Positions 46,201 to 60,469 of a stretch of DNA of 64,000 nt are shown here, one piece after another. The notes under the pieces were generated by a model that was not told the DNA's origin, made no database searches, and worked only from the letters and a program-made list of their open reading frames with translations. The stretch comes from Anadara kagoshimensis (taxonomy: Eukaryota; Mollusca; Bivalvia; Arcoida; Arcidae), in NCBI GenBank assembly GCA_021292105.1, contig CM037867.1, forward strand, positions 16,692,928-16,756,927, read 5' to 3'. The position numbers and the translations under genes are program-made. Position 1 is the stretch's first letter, and each line of letters opens with the position of its first letter.

Positions 46201-49200
46201 GATGACATTAGCTTGGATCCCCTGGTTATTCAATTTAACTTAAAACCAGATGCCAATATATATTTATTTTAAAATCAAATATACTGCAAATCCTATAGTT
46301 AAGTTATGAAAGTCTGTCGATTATTGTTTGGAAAATGACGATTCCGATCATTGCAAACACCCATATTGTACTAGATACACCAGCGACATATAAAGCCATT
46401 TAAATATTGTAATACCTATAACTTATCAGAAAATTAATTTTTCTTAGTAATAACTCAACTATTAACAACATTTCTAGTAGATAAGTTCGTATTATCAAAA
46501 TAAACTGGCTGGTCAATACTCCCATCAATCAGAAAAGTATACACTATGAAAACTTGTAAAATTAAATTAAATACGTGCCCTTCTACTAGGAAGTAAAGCT
46601 GTGTGATTTGAAAAACTACACGTAGAACATTTTAAATAACTTCCAAATATATGCTAGGCAGTTTTGGCTGAATCAGTTGCCGTTTGTTTATGTTCACAAC
46701 ACAATGTTTTACTGTACAAATCTTAAAACGATTTTGAAGTTTAGTGCACAATGCAATATTAACAATAATGAAGGGTAGGGTTTATACTGTATGATTTGCA
46801 AAGATGTGTTAATGAAAAAGATAAGGTAACAATTTATTTACAAAAATCTTGAAAGTTCATATTTTCATTGTTTTGCAATGACAATAAAATCACTTGCAAT
46901 AATGTGTATATGACGCCACTGCTGTGTAGGAAAAGTTTTAAGATCAAAATAAAACAACGTTATCGGTTTGTCTACCTTTTGAATGTAACTCGAATACACG
47001 AGAGATATTTTGACCATAACTGTATAGTCGCTAAGTGTCGTTAATGATATTTATAATTGTTTACATTTTAATATGCAATTCTTCTCTGTTTTAAACGATC
47101 GGAGAGAAAAAGCGATGCAAAAAAACCGTAACGCCAAGAACTAAAAAAATACTAAACTGATGACAATAAGTGTTCTCTTGTAAACTTTTCGGTTCTATGT
47201 AGCAATCCACTGCTTATCCTACTTGTGGATTACTTCTTTTACAGTTATGATAAGCATTTTTCCAATTTGGGAACTTTACACAGAAACAAACTATGGTTTT
47301 CGTTTCACGATTACTAAACGTTACCAAAAAAATGTTTCCGATTTGTTATTACTTCAATTTTAATTCAGAAAGAAATTAATTTCATAAAAATTACAGGGTG
47401 TTACAGATTTTGTAAAGTCAATAAAGGCAGACCATGAAAGGGGTAACTTCATATTGCTGTTTTGTTCAGAAAAAGATAAGAAGCTTAAAGAACCATTTTT
47501 GAAAATATGGGATTTTTTTCCTGAGCTACTGGCAAAAATTCGCCTGTTGGAGTTTTCATTGATTTTTGCAAATGATTTTGTGTTTCAAATAGTCGAAAAA
47601 GAATCTTATCAGACGGATTTGTTTTCATTCTATGTGAATAATAAAATAGGAATCCTGATTACTGATACTGGTAAGTAGATTTTTATCATAATTTGTTTTT
47701 GTCCATGTATGTTATTCAGTAAACTATGTACACTGTATAATAACTGTAAAATCACAACTAACTACTGAAGCTTTATTTCGTTTAACCTTATATAAATGAA
47801 TACAAAGATATGTGCTGTCGATTTTAGTAAACAAGGCCACTAATTTTTTTCACAAAAAATACCGCGGACCTTTTTTAAATACAATTTATAAAAATGTCAC
47901 TACTTAAAACTCGTGTCGCGATATAGTAGTTTGACGATACTTTAGGTTTTTTTTATTAGACATAAAAACGTTTTTTTATTCGACAACTCGTCAAAGAAAT
48001 ATTTAAAAAACCATTGAGATTTGTAAACAGTGTACATTTTTCAGATAAATGTATAATTAATCTAAAACACAATCAGGATATGTAGTAACGATAATATGAA
48101 TAATCCAGGACAGATTCATATTTGCGGTATTGTTTCAATAAATGACTATCCTGGGATATTCAAAAAAAGTAACTGGAAAGATAAAAATTGCATCCGAACA
48201 GAACATATTCAATGACATTGATACTGCGTGGACATGATTAGTTTTTTAAGACGGACGTCGACAGTTTTGACTTATACAAAGCTAGAGGTGGACACGCACA
48301 ATGATGATATTTTTTGGTTTTTCTGGTCAGTTGTAAATGACCAAACATCTCTAAAAATAATAAGTACCAATAAAAACGTTATTTCAAATAAAACGCTTTA
48401 CTAATCGCATTTTTTTTTAACCAGCTCAATATCGAGGGGATCAGAAAACATGCTATAATTCTTATTGTGATGAACGAAAATTCATATCCGAAGAACAAAT
48501 ACTATTTGTTGGAAAAACTGTTGCTACATTGGCCTTAACGCTGGAATTTTTGGCAGGTGGTAACACGAGCGACCTCATCATTACAAAAATGCGGACAATT
48601 GAGCACAGCAGAAATACAATCGAAGAGAAAAATACAGAACTATTAGGTATTGTATATGGACGAAAAGGGAAGGAACTTGACAATTAAAAACGTGCTCGTG
48701 GTACGGAACAAGGAATTTGATAATACCATTTTAAATTCTTCAAACATTCAATTTATGTCTGCAAGCTGAGTTCTATAAATACGCGCATTTAAAATATTGA
48801 AATTGACCGCGTTTTACCATCAATAAACCTACAGTCTCATGTGTCTAAGTGCAGTACATAAACTTATGTAAAGAAGTACTATGCTTTCAGTAAATAACTT
48901 CGAACGATACATAGTGGTTGGTGGGTAATCTTAATGCTTGATCCACCTAGGACCACCAATTGGCTTACGACTGTTGTTCCTTTTTAAAACACAGCTCATT
49001 CATTAAGCCGATAAATGGGTATATAGTTTTTCGTAATCTGTTGTTGCCCATGTACATGTATATTTGGGAATCATAATTTGTAAAAAAAAAATACAATGAC
49101 CATACCCTATAAATATTAAATAACACCAGCAGCGTGGAATGAAATTATGTTGTCATCCAAAGCTTTCTCTTGATAAAGCGAACTTTTAATAATAGTAAAA

Positions 49201-52200
49201 TTAAGACATGCAAATTGTTGCATGAAAAAAACCCAGAACATGCAATCAGACTAAAGAAAGGATGCAATCATCTGCATTGTGGAGAATTTTAATTTTTTTG
49301 CAATATTGTGGATTTTGAAACCTTTAATCTTAATTACTACTTTTTGCGCTAGTAATGCTGTTAACAGAATAAATACGAAGGGAAGTCATAGAACAGCGTA
49401 TTCAGCCAAACGTAACACACATTTTCTTGACTTATTTAGACAACACAACATTCCGCAATTTTAAACATATCAAGTTTATTTATCACAACATATTTGTATA
49501 ATTCTCAAAAGCATTCAAAGTTGGTGACCATCAAGCAATGATGGAAAAAACAAAATGTTGAGTTTAAGGCAGTAATAAAGTTCCTCACAATAGAAAGATC
49601 AAATGCCAAAGAAATTCACCGGCGAATGGCCGAGGTGTACGGTGACAGTGGTCCTGCCTATTCTACAGTGGCAAAATGGTCAGCTGAATTTAAACGTAGG
49701 TGCACCTCACTGAAGGATGACCCATGGTCAGGTCGTCCTGCTGGTGCAATCACAAAGGAAATTGTCACGTCTGTGGAGACCCTCATCATGAATGATCGTC
49801 GAATTAGCATTGATGACATAGCTAGGGAGTGTGACATTTCACATGGATGTGTATACACGGTTTTCCACGAGCATCTTGGGATATCAAAAGTATCCGCAAG
49901 ATGGGTCCCTAGAAACCTTAATGTGCAGGATTGCTTCCAAAGACTTCAGTCAAGTGGGGAGCTTCTTGGCATTTAAAATGATAACCCGGAGAGCTTTCAT
50001 TTACGTTTAGTAACTGGTGATGACACATGAATTCATCATTGGGACCCAGAAACCAAAAAAGATTTCATGCAATGGAAGCACACCGTCTCACACCCACCAA
50101 AGAAATTCAAAACCCAACCATCATCTGGCAAAGTCGTGGCCACTGTGTTTTGGGATTCTAAGGGTGTTTTGTTAATCAATTATAAAACTGCTGGAATCTC
50201 TTTCATTGGGGCTTACTATGCTGATCTAAAAGCTTAAAACTGCTACTAAATTGAAAAAGAGGGGAAAGTTGAGCTTAGGGTTATTGCTTTTTCACGACAA
50301 TGTTCCTGTGCACAAGTCAAGGATTGCACAAGCAGCGATTCGTGAATGCAAGTTTGAAAAACCTAATCACCCACCCTACAGTCCCGATTTTGCACCCAGT
50401 GATTACTTCCTATTTAGAAATTTGAAATCCCATTTACAGGGAATCAGATTTTAAGATGATGGACTTAAGACTGCCACAGTGGCATGGTTTCAGGACCAAA
50501 CCAAAAACTTCTATTTCAAAGGTATAGACAGTCTGAAACAAAAGTGGACTAAGTGCATTGGGGTAAATGGGGACTATATTAAAATTATAATAAAATGTAT
50601 GGTTTGTTGCGGCAATATATACCCCATTCTATGTACTTTTTGACCTTCCCTCGTAGTAGTACTGGTATTGGTTATCACTGGCAAATGCCACTTTTTCATT
50701 TTGCAAGTTCTCGATATCATTCCGTTTTTTTAAGACAATGTATCTATCTGTGATATATATTCTGTTCCAACATTATTTTTTTTTAAAACTTTAAACATTA
50801 AGTTCCATACAAATCAAAGGCTTTGGCAAAATATTGAAATAGTAAAAGCTTTTTCACAGTATTTATTTGCAGCTGTATCTCCAAAATTATCCTCGAATTA
50901 ACCCCAATGTAACGCCCTTTTTATATATGATGTTTTTTATCTTTGCTGGTGATAAAATGTTTAATATTCTATAACCATCTTGTCAAAATAAAGGTTTTTT
51001 CTATCGCAATTTCTTAAGCTTATGGGTCGTCTATAATACTCTAAATTATCACTACCGTCTTTTATAGATCAGAGTTATAAAAGATAATCTTATGTTAATG
51101 ACATTTCTTTTGTTACGAAGATCTCATTCAATTTAGAAATGAAAAAAGTTAATATCTAGCGAGCAGTGATTTGATCAGCTCCTTGACTAGTGCGGTATGA
51201 CGTGCAATTCCGTAGAATTATTTGCTAAAATTGATTTTGTTTTAAGTTGAACTAAGTTTAGGCCAAATAATAAGAAAATGATGGGGTTAAAAGTTTTACC
51301 CCTACATCTTTTTAACCAGAGTTAAAATTTTTATTATGCTTTACCCTTGTATGATCTTAAATAAAAACACAAAAAAGCTCTTAGAATTAATATATTCTAT
51401 TTATATTGAAATATGAATAAGTGTTTAAATTAAAATGATCAATTTCAAACTTTTCAATTTGACTGAAAGTGGTAACTGCCTGTTTCCGGTTACGTTTTTA
51501 ATTGTTTTTCGTTTTCTACTTTTTCAGTTTACTTAAAGGTTGTTTATACTTCTTTAAAGTTTATGCTAATATTGTTTGTTTGTTTGTTTGTTTTGTTCTG
51601 TTTATTGATCACTTTTGTTATATTTGATCCTTTTTATGATGTGGTGGGGGGGGGGCAAATAATGCACCATTTTCTTTAATAAATGTTTTTTTTTAATTCG
51701 AATTCGTATACTTTTTATGTTGAAATAAAAACAATGTTTTCTTTCTTTATTGGAATCTGGTGTATAACTTCCGAGTTACGTAATATACCAGGTATAGAGC
51801 GCAGCTTATGCTTCCGGTTAGTTAGAAAAACCGTGTAGGAGTCGCGGCTATGTTGCTGTTCAATTTTTCTTCCATAATCGTTGCCCGAATCCCTGCTCTC
51901 GGCTTAGAAGTTAAAAACTGGCCGTCTATATATCGAATATATGGCATTTTAAATAGATTCTATAATAATATATTATTGAGATCGTTCAAATCCAAAATTG
52001 GTCCTTGGATATTAGGGGGACTACCAGTAGATTTATCTTTTGATGTATGGACATGCATCTATCAAGGATTGTCTTATTGTCCTAACATCGACTTTCAGAA
52101 ATGTTTGCACTGGAATTCACACTCATAGAAACTGTTTTCATAGGATGCATCTTTTATCGCCTCATTTGTAGGTGAACCTACCTCAATAAGGTTGAAGGAT

Positions 52201-55200
52201 TTCCTAGTTTCTTGCCAATGTAGTGTTGTTCACAAGTAATGTTTCTCTTATTTGTATCCCTCTATCTACTGCAATTCCCAATCATGTACAAACTGACTCA
52301 TTCTGTTACTATCTTTCCTTTATCAGTTTTATCAAATATCTCAAACAGTGAAGATAATACGATTTCATCAAAACTACATGTATTTACCAAAATTCTCTTA
52401 TATAAAGGAATGCGACAGCTTGCAATGATGTATAGCAATACAGTCTCTCATATGGAAAGTCAGTTGTTATCCAGTTTTAACATCAAGTCCTTATAGAAGC
52501 CCTAGTGACCCTTATTCTTGAAATCTACTCATTAATGTGATGTAGATAATGATCTTCCAGTAATTCACTTCAGGTAGGTCGTTGATGAATTTGAGGAATT
52601 GAGTCTTACAGTTTTCGACAATAGTGTGACTATGATATGACAATGCAGATTGTTAGCTTCTATTTGTATATTTACTTAATTGGATGATGTGCTAAATACG
52701 AAACGAATCATCACATCATAATTCAAATGCCACGTTTAAGATAACTTTTGGAGTATCATTAGAGTTTATCTCCGTGATACAACTGCAGTGACAGTATAAC
52801 GGGGTGACCAATAATGTTGTAATGTCTTTTTGAAGAGAATTAATAGCATGAATTTTCCTGTACATATTGTGACTTATTTTTCGTAGGAATAGTAGACAAT
52901 ACTGTGAAGATGATGAATACAAGGACAAACAAGATGCATAAACTTCAGATAAATGTTATTGGGCGTGGATAAGGGACTCTCTTTCCAACAGATATCAATT
53001 CGGCATTGTAATAGTCACATCCTCCGTGGCAGAATTTATCACAAAAACCCTTTTCCTTACACTTTCCAGAATTATTTATTATATGCATCCGCATGGATTG
53101 TTAAATCGTCAAAATTTAACATAAAGAATTAAATGATCTTCTTGACATAAATTATTCGAAGACCATGTCTTTTATTACAACTAATTTGGAGTTAAATGAC
53201 AACAGGAAATTTTAGGAGAACTTGCCATTACAACAATTTGGCTGTAATATGAATAACAATTAGCTTTCTGAATGAGAAATTGAATAAATGCTTAAAAACT
53301 GACCGTAAATTCCTATATATGAGTAACCTTCACTTTGAACGTAAAGGAACATTACTATTATATAATTGACATCAGAGCGTGAGATAGTTGGTTACTTGGA
53401 TTTCTGAAATAAACCCTTTGAGGATAATGATCATCATAACTAGTGAGAATGTCATGTTTGGGATACAAAGTAAATAGTGAGGGCGCAAAAAAGAGGAACA
53501 CGAAATGTGAAGAAATATTTCACTTAGATACATCTATGAAACATATACATAATTAATGGAAAATATCAATGAACCACTGAACAGACTTCCGACAGTCTAG
53601 TTTCAAATTATGTGCAGTGCCTCGAGCATTGATCATAAAACGATGGTTTAACAACATCGTGTCATCTCTATGTGTTTTTCCTTTGAACTACATTCTTTAC
53701 TTGGAATATCCGTGAGCGAACATGAGTTTAAAAATTCTATTTAAGCTGAAGAAAGGGATTAATAATGGATCTAATTTTAAGATAATGATGTAAGATTTAA
53801 ATTTTAAGAGATCGATATTAGATAATTGCCCCGACCCTATACACGTTTATAAGGTAGACCAAAACGATACTTTCATAACGCGACCTGATAGAATTAATCA
53901 AGAAATTAATATTAGTATTAAACGTGAAGCGGTATAAAGCAAAACTATAAGAGAACTGAAGAAGTAAAGGATAAAGCGCAATTTACGGGTTTCGAAGCAG
54001 ACAGTAAAGTGACTTACGGTGATGGTTATTGGGTTAAAATTAATCATTTTAAATTTAAAAGGTATTTAATATTTCAATTTAAAAAAAAAAACGAATTTTT
54101 AAAATTAAACATTTGTTGTAATTAAATGATAAAGCACATTTTACGCAAGCGGAATTAGACTGTAACCATTTCCGGTCAAGTTATGGGGTTGCAATTGGTT
54201 TTTTTATATTTAAAGGTTATTTCAAACGAGTATTAATATATGAAAAAGAAATGTATGAATCTTAAGAGCTAAACGTGTTTTTATTCATGATCATACAATA
54301 GTATGTCTTACCTCTCCACCACCCACCACTCCGATAGCTCAGTTGGTAGCGTGCTCGCTCCGTAAGTGGAAGGTCGTGGGTTCGGTCAACGGCCGGGTCT
54401 GACCCAAGACTTGAAAGTGGGTAGTAAATGTTCTTTCGCCAAGAAATCGGCATTATGAAATGAAAGTCAGGGTTCTTTCGGATGGGAACTTAAAATAAAC
54501 GAGGTCCCGTGTCACGGTGGGCTTGGCACGCTAAAGGACCCTGCTGTATAATGCCATCAGCGCAACGCACAGGCAAAATTTCTGCACCTTCGCTTATAGC
54601 TGGCGACGTCTCGATATAAGTGAAATATTCTTGACTGGGACGTTAAACACCATTATACACACACACAACCTCTCCACCACCCAATTTATAAAAAGAAGCA
54701 GGGTTGAAATAAATTAAAAACTACCAAAATTATTATTATACACAACAATAGCAAGTTTAGCAAATAACAATCTACATAATCACATGTCATAATACACAAA
54801 ATGTGTTGCGAATATTCTTTTTAGATATGACATTTTAGGTGTCAATAAACAGGCCTATAGGGGTGGGAAAATATGAACCATACTTTTTCCAATATCTTAA
54901 CCACATACCACAGCAAACTCACAACAACAAAATTAGCAAACAAATCCTACGGAAGCTATTTTTCCGACATGTCACACCACACTATACATTTTCTCCATAT
55001 AATATCATTTGACGTTTTTGAGATGGTTGATCAAAATGATAAAATGTCAGTAAAAGCCGACACAGTATGTTAATCTTGGTAGAAACTTTCAATGGATTTA
55101 TGTACATAAAATGATTACCATAAAAAACATCGGTCATATTGTGTGTTTGTGGGTTTCTAATTTTATTAATATCTATACAAAGTTTTTAAGCACGTTTGTA

Positions 55201-58200
55201 ATAATAAATTCTTCTTTCTTGTTACTGGTTAAGGTTGTCGATGCATTTGTGTCATTGACTGAAATTCTGATTGCTTAGTTTAATCCTATTTTTTTTTATT
55301 ACAGTACTTTTTGTCTCATGCATCTGCTCTGCATAAATACTTATCCAATAGAACTCATATAACTTTATTCGCAACACATTTGCAAACATCTAATAGTTTA
55401 TTATCACTTACTTTACGTACATTGGTGCAGAATTTATTAAGATAAATGTAAACCGACTTTAGTATTGGGGTGTCGATTGCCTCCGATTATTAAGTTGGTT
55501 ACTGGGTCAACTGTTCGAATCTTATTTTTTTTCAATTTTATAAAAAAAATTACTTGAATTTCTTGTGGCTCATTCACACGTGAAAAACCCACGCGTCGTT
55601 TTATGTTTTACAGTTCATTATAAAATTTAATGATTCAAACATGTCTAAGAGTATACGCAATTTAATATCTAAATGATCGAAAGATGCTAGAAACATTATT
55701 TGCAATATTGTTAGTTTTTTTAAGAGAAGTGCAGACATCTTAACAAAAATTATAATAAATATATATAATTATTTAAATAAAACCCAAATTAAATGCAGAA
55801 TTTTCCATTTATACTGCTTAAGCTTGTGATCTGAACCACAACGTTCGGAATATAGATTGTGAGACCTTAATTACAGCGGCCAACTTTCTTGTATATCATT
55901 TAAGACACCTGTCTATTGCTGTTGGCGACATTTTTATAGATTCCTTTAGATATATAATCCATCTTTCCTGATTCAAATTAAAGGTCAACCGGCAGGGTCA
56001 AATTTGACGAGCTATGTTGAAAGTTATGTGAAGTTATCGATATATACAGGTGTATACAGATCAAGGTAAAAAGTACTTGCTTTGGATAATGTCTAAAACT
56101 CATTTTTTTACAAACGCCATCGAAAACATTCATGTATAATAAAATCAAACATACTAATCCGTGTCCAAATATATTTTTTCTAGAAGTTTTAGAAATCTGT
56201 TATTCAAATAAACTCTTTAAGATTTTTTAGAATTAAAAAAATATCAAGAAAGACATAACGCCTCCTTTATCAACGATATCACTTATATAAAAATATGTCA
56301 ATGTGCCAAGCAACAGGAAGTGCCCAATACTGACAATTAAAATTACAAGCAATACAATTTGTTGAAAGAGCAAACAATATAACGCATATTGGACCCAATG
56401 ACATTGAACAGGTACATGTATTTCATTCGTTTTTTAATATCTACTAGTTAGGAATTACATCAACGACTCGTCCAATGGTAAAGATATCATTCTTAAAAGT
56501 TTACCTATCACGTTTTGTAGTACTTGCTTCCTGTTTCTTTATGTCAAGTGTCATTCAATAATTCCAATAAAACAAAAAAAAAGACCTCTTCCATTGGAAA
56601 ATTACAAAAAATAACACCTTTTTGAGGCTATGATACTTGGACCATTGGTCAAATAATTGGCTTTTGTTGCAATAATAAAACAGGTTTAATAATGATTAAT
56701 ACCACTGAGCTGGTATTCCCGCTGGTGCACTGAATATCCTCGAGGACATCGTTATCTAGGGAGGCAGTATATAGTATTGTTAGTTAAACATTGTTCATTT
56801 GAATTATTTTAAACATTCTTTAAATCACTAAGGCATGCTTTATCGTTCAAAGTATTACCATTAGTTCATTTGATGAAATCAAATTAAATCTGGTATAATA
56901 TGTAATATATCTCAGTCCGTTTTTATTATTTTAAAATATTATAATTTTGAGTTTTTGATTTCCACAATGTTGGTCTTGCACTACAATCTAGCGCCATATA
57001 AAATTAAAACATATTTAGTAACAATTGTACGAGTATATAATACAGAAATCAATTTTTTTAAATCAATTTTTCTTTTTTTCTAATAAATTTATTTAGCTTC
57101 AGAACAAGCTTGTCCAATGCCAGATTACATGTATGATGAACTAACAAATGTGTACTACAAGCTATATGATGATGAAGCATTAACGGACAATTGGATTCTT
57201 GCTGCGGAAACATGCGAAAAAGATGGCGCACAGTTGATGATTTTACGGAATAGAAAAATGTTACATTTTGCAAGTAAGTATTCTTTCTAACTTAAAATAT
57301 TGTTCTTCTTTAGACCAATAAATTACAGAATTCAATTTTAATTCATTAAATAATAGACAGTTTATGGTGATGATGGTTTAGGTTAACGAGGATTAAAAAT
57401 CCCAACATAATCGATAGTTGACGGTTAGTCCACATGATAAAATGAAAAGTATTCTTACAGGCATTGATTCCAGTACAAAAACCAAAAATAGATAAATGAA
57501 TGTCCTAATATTTTGATCGCAGATCATAGATTGTAGAGGTGTAATATTATCTAGATAAAACTAATAAACTAAAATTTATTAATATAATTGACAAAGTTTT
57601 TTTTAAAAAATACAACTACAAAAATACATTTTTATCGTATGATTATGAATAAAAAACAAACATACTCATCCATTTCCGAATCACAATCCAGAAGCAAAGT
57701 AAAAACTTTGGAACTGACAAGTTAGGCTAGACACATGAACATCCACCAGGGAAGTGAGGCCGGGTGCTCCGGAAGGGTAAGCACCTTCTGTTTAGCTAGC
57801 TACACCCGTCACGTGTGTAATCAAAATTGTGTGAAAGGAACATGGAACTATGAGACGTCAAATATATCCAAGGCAATCCTGGACAGAGAGACATCAAACT
57901 TATCAACAATACTGTGATTACGGCCATAAAACTTTTTGAGGGCCTTGATAAGCCTAGGCTTGCAATATCCCTGAGTCAACAATTTATTTGCAAGCAGCCT
58001 ACTTCGTTGTACAAAGTCCCCGTAGTGTGAACAAGCTCTACCATAGCGTATTAATTGGGAAACAAATACACCATAAGCAGGAGATGCAGGTATATTGCTG
58101 CATAAAAAAGGAAAGTTGACAATAGAAAAATGAAGTCATCACGTTTGTCATAAAGTTTCAAATGTAGCCTTTCTTGTGCGTCATAATTCAGGTATAAGTA

Positions 58201-60418
58201 TAAATATGAAGCAGAACTTGAGGAATCAGTCGTGTCTTTTATTTCAAGCTCACTAGGATAGATGACATTTACATAGTCTCCAAATTTAGGATTGTTAAGA
58301 GACAGAACGTCATCTATGTATCTGTATGTTGAGTTGAATGATTTGGCGACAGTTTTCTCTCCAGATTTAGCAAGGTTCTGCATAAATTCTGCTTCGTAAG
58401 AATAAAGAAACAAATCAGCAAGCAATGGTGCACAGTTTGTACCCATTGGTATACCGATTGTTTGCTGAAAACTATATTACCAAACACAACAAATATGTTA
58501 TCTATCAAAAACTCCAACATTTTATTGATGGTATCTTCAGTATATTTTTGTTTGGAATGAAGATATAAAACAAAAATTTTCAAAAATTCTCCATTGCCTT
58601 AAAAATTGTTCAAATTCAAAATAAAAGGATAATCTTAATGTTTCTTGAATGTAGAATTCTCAATACTTTTTATTATTATTATTTTTATTAAAAAGTGGTT
58701 GTTTCTGATTTAATCAGATTTTTGCCACCATTTTTTAGAAGCTTGGAAATCTGATTCTATTTCTCATTTGCTTTTTTTCTTGATTTAGTATTCAGTTGTA
58801 ACATGAATTACCATCAATTCCTTTAGTTCCTTCTTTCGTTTAAGTAAGGCGGCTACATTTTCTGGATAAAGGGATATTTGTAAGTAGGTGTAAGTGTTTT
58901 GTAAATGTTTCCATTTGATTAAAATTGCATTTTAGTCTATAAAACTGGTTCGTAAAAGGATTAAAATTAAATTTCAAGCAAAACTTGTATAGGTTAAAAT
59001 GTATCATCTAAATGAAACAAATCATTTACATATCTTATCACTTTATTATTCCAAGACTTGTCAAAGATTGTTTTTTTATCTATAAGAATATTAGAGTTAT
59101 ACCATAGTGAGTTTTTGAAAGTATTTGATTCATAGACTAATGCTAGTAAATTCACACATGCAGTTCAATGTTTCTTTTCAAAACTTATTATTGATATTTT
59201 AAAATAACGTTTTTATAAATCTCCAAAGTGTAAAAAGGTATTTTCTTCAATAAACGTGTTTTCAAAAAGTACATGTTTTTATTAGTAGAAGATGGAGGTA
59301 TTTCATTTTTTTCTAATCCAAGTAAGTTTTAAAGATTTCACATAGAACCAATATGTAATATTTTGCATCCCCGTGCTTGTAATCTTGAACTATTTGTGTC
59401 TGGAAATTCTGTCTTCCAACTTAAAGAGGGCTTAAAGATAGTGTTATTATGGCTTATTCGTCTTTTTAAGCCCTCTTTAAGTTGCTTAAAGGGAGTCTAT
59501 ACGCCTTCTTAAAACTTGGCTTAAAGAGCTTTTTTGTAGCCCAAAAGCTGTTCATAAGCAATTTTAAGCCCCCCTTAAACTTTTTTTGTTTTAAAAATAC
59601 TTTTCAAATGTTTGTTTTCTTATTTCTTGATATAAATTTTTTTAACCAGAATAAAGTTTTTATTTTATTAAAAAAAATTAATTCATGATTATTTGTGTGT
59701 CAATTATTTCTATTTCATTTGATTTTATTGTCAGGTTTTTTAAAACTTGGCTTAAAGAGCTTTTTTGTAGCCCAAAAGCTGTTCATAAGCAATTTTAAGC
59801 CCCCCTTAAACTTTTTTTGTTTTAAAAATACTTTTCAAATGTTTGTTTTCTTATTTCTTGATATAAATTTTTTTTAACCAGAATAAAGTTTTTATTTTAT
59901 TAAAAAAAATTAATTCATGATTATTTGTGTGTCAATTATTTCTATTTCATTTGATTTTATTGTCAGGTTTTTTATTAAAGTTTACCTATACACAGGTCTC
60001 GTTGAGACTTGAACTCGCGAAAATGTAGTTATCCAACTCTTAGGAAATGAATGACTTGATGATGAGAAGTATTTTTAAAAAGTATAGCCAAATGGTATAC
60101 AAATTAGGTTATGTGACGAATTAATGACTATTATATTACTGCTTCTATGTATGAGTTCTATAATTATAAGAAATTGTAGATAAAAAATTAAACATAAGTT
60201 AATTTTTCCTTATTTCTTGATTTATCATTACACATTTTAAAGTATATTTCATAAAAAGACAAAAAACTTATAGGTAAACAAAAACCCATCTGATTCACGT
60301 GAAACTCATCTCTGTAAGATACTACCTGCTAAAACTTCTCATAATCTGACCTAACGTAAATATGGCGAAAGAAATGTAAATAATAAATGATAATAAATGT
60401 ACTATTCTTAATAAATAA

Positions 60419-60469
<51 letters not shown>

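Noticed and set aside
55440..55520. GTTCGAATC word resembling a B box
   Set aside because: No matching A box at the right distance and no cloverleaf.
59980..60060. tRNA-like T-arm (complement of GTTCAAGTCTCAACGAGAC)
   Set aside because: Only one arm is suggestive. No acceptor stem or anticodon arm could be paired, so it is not called a tRNA.
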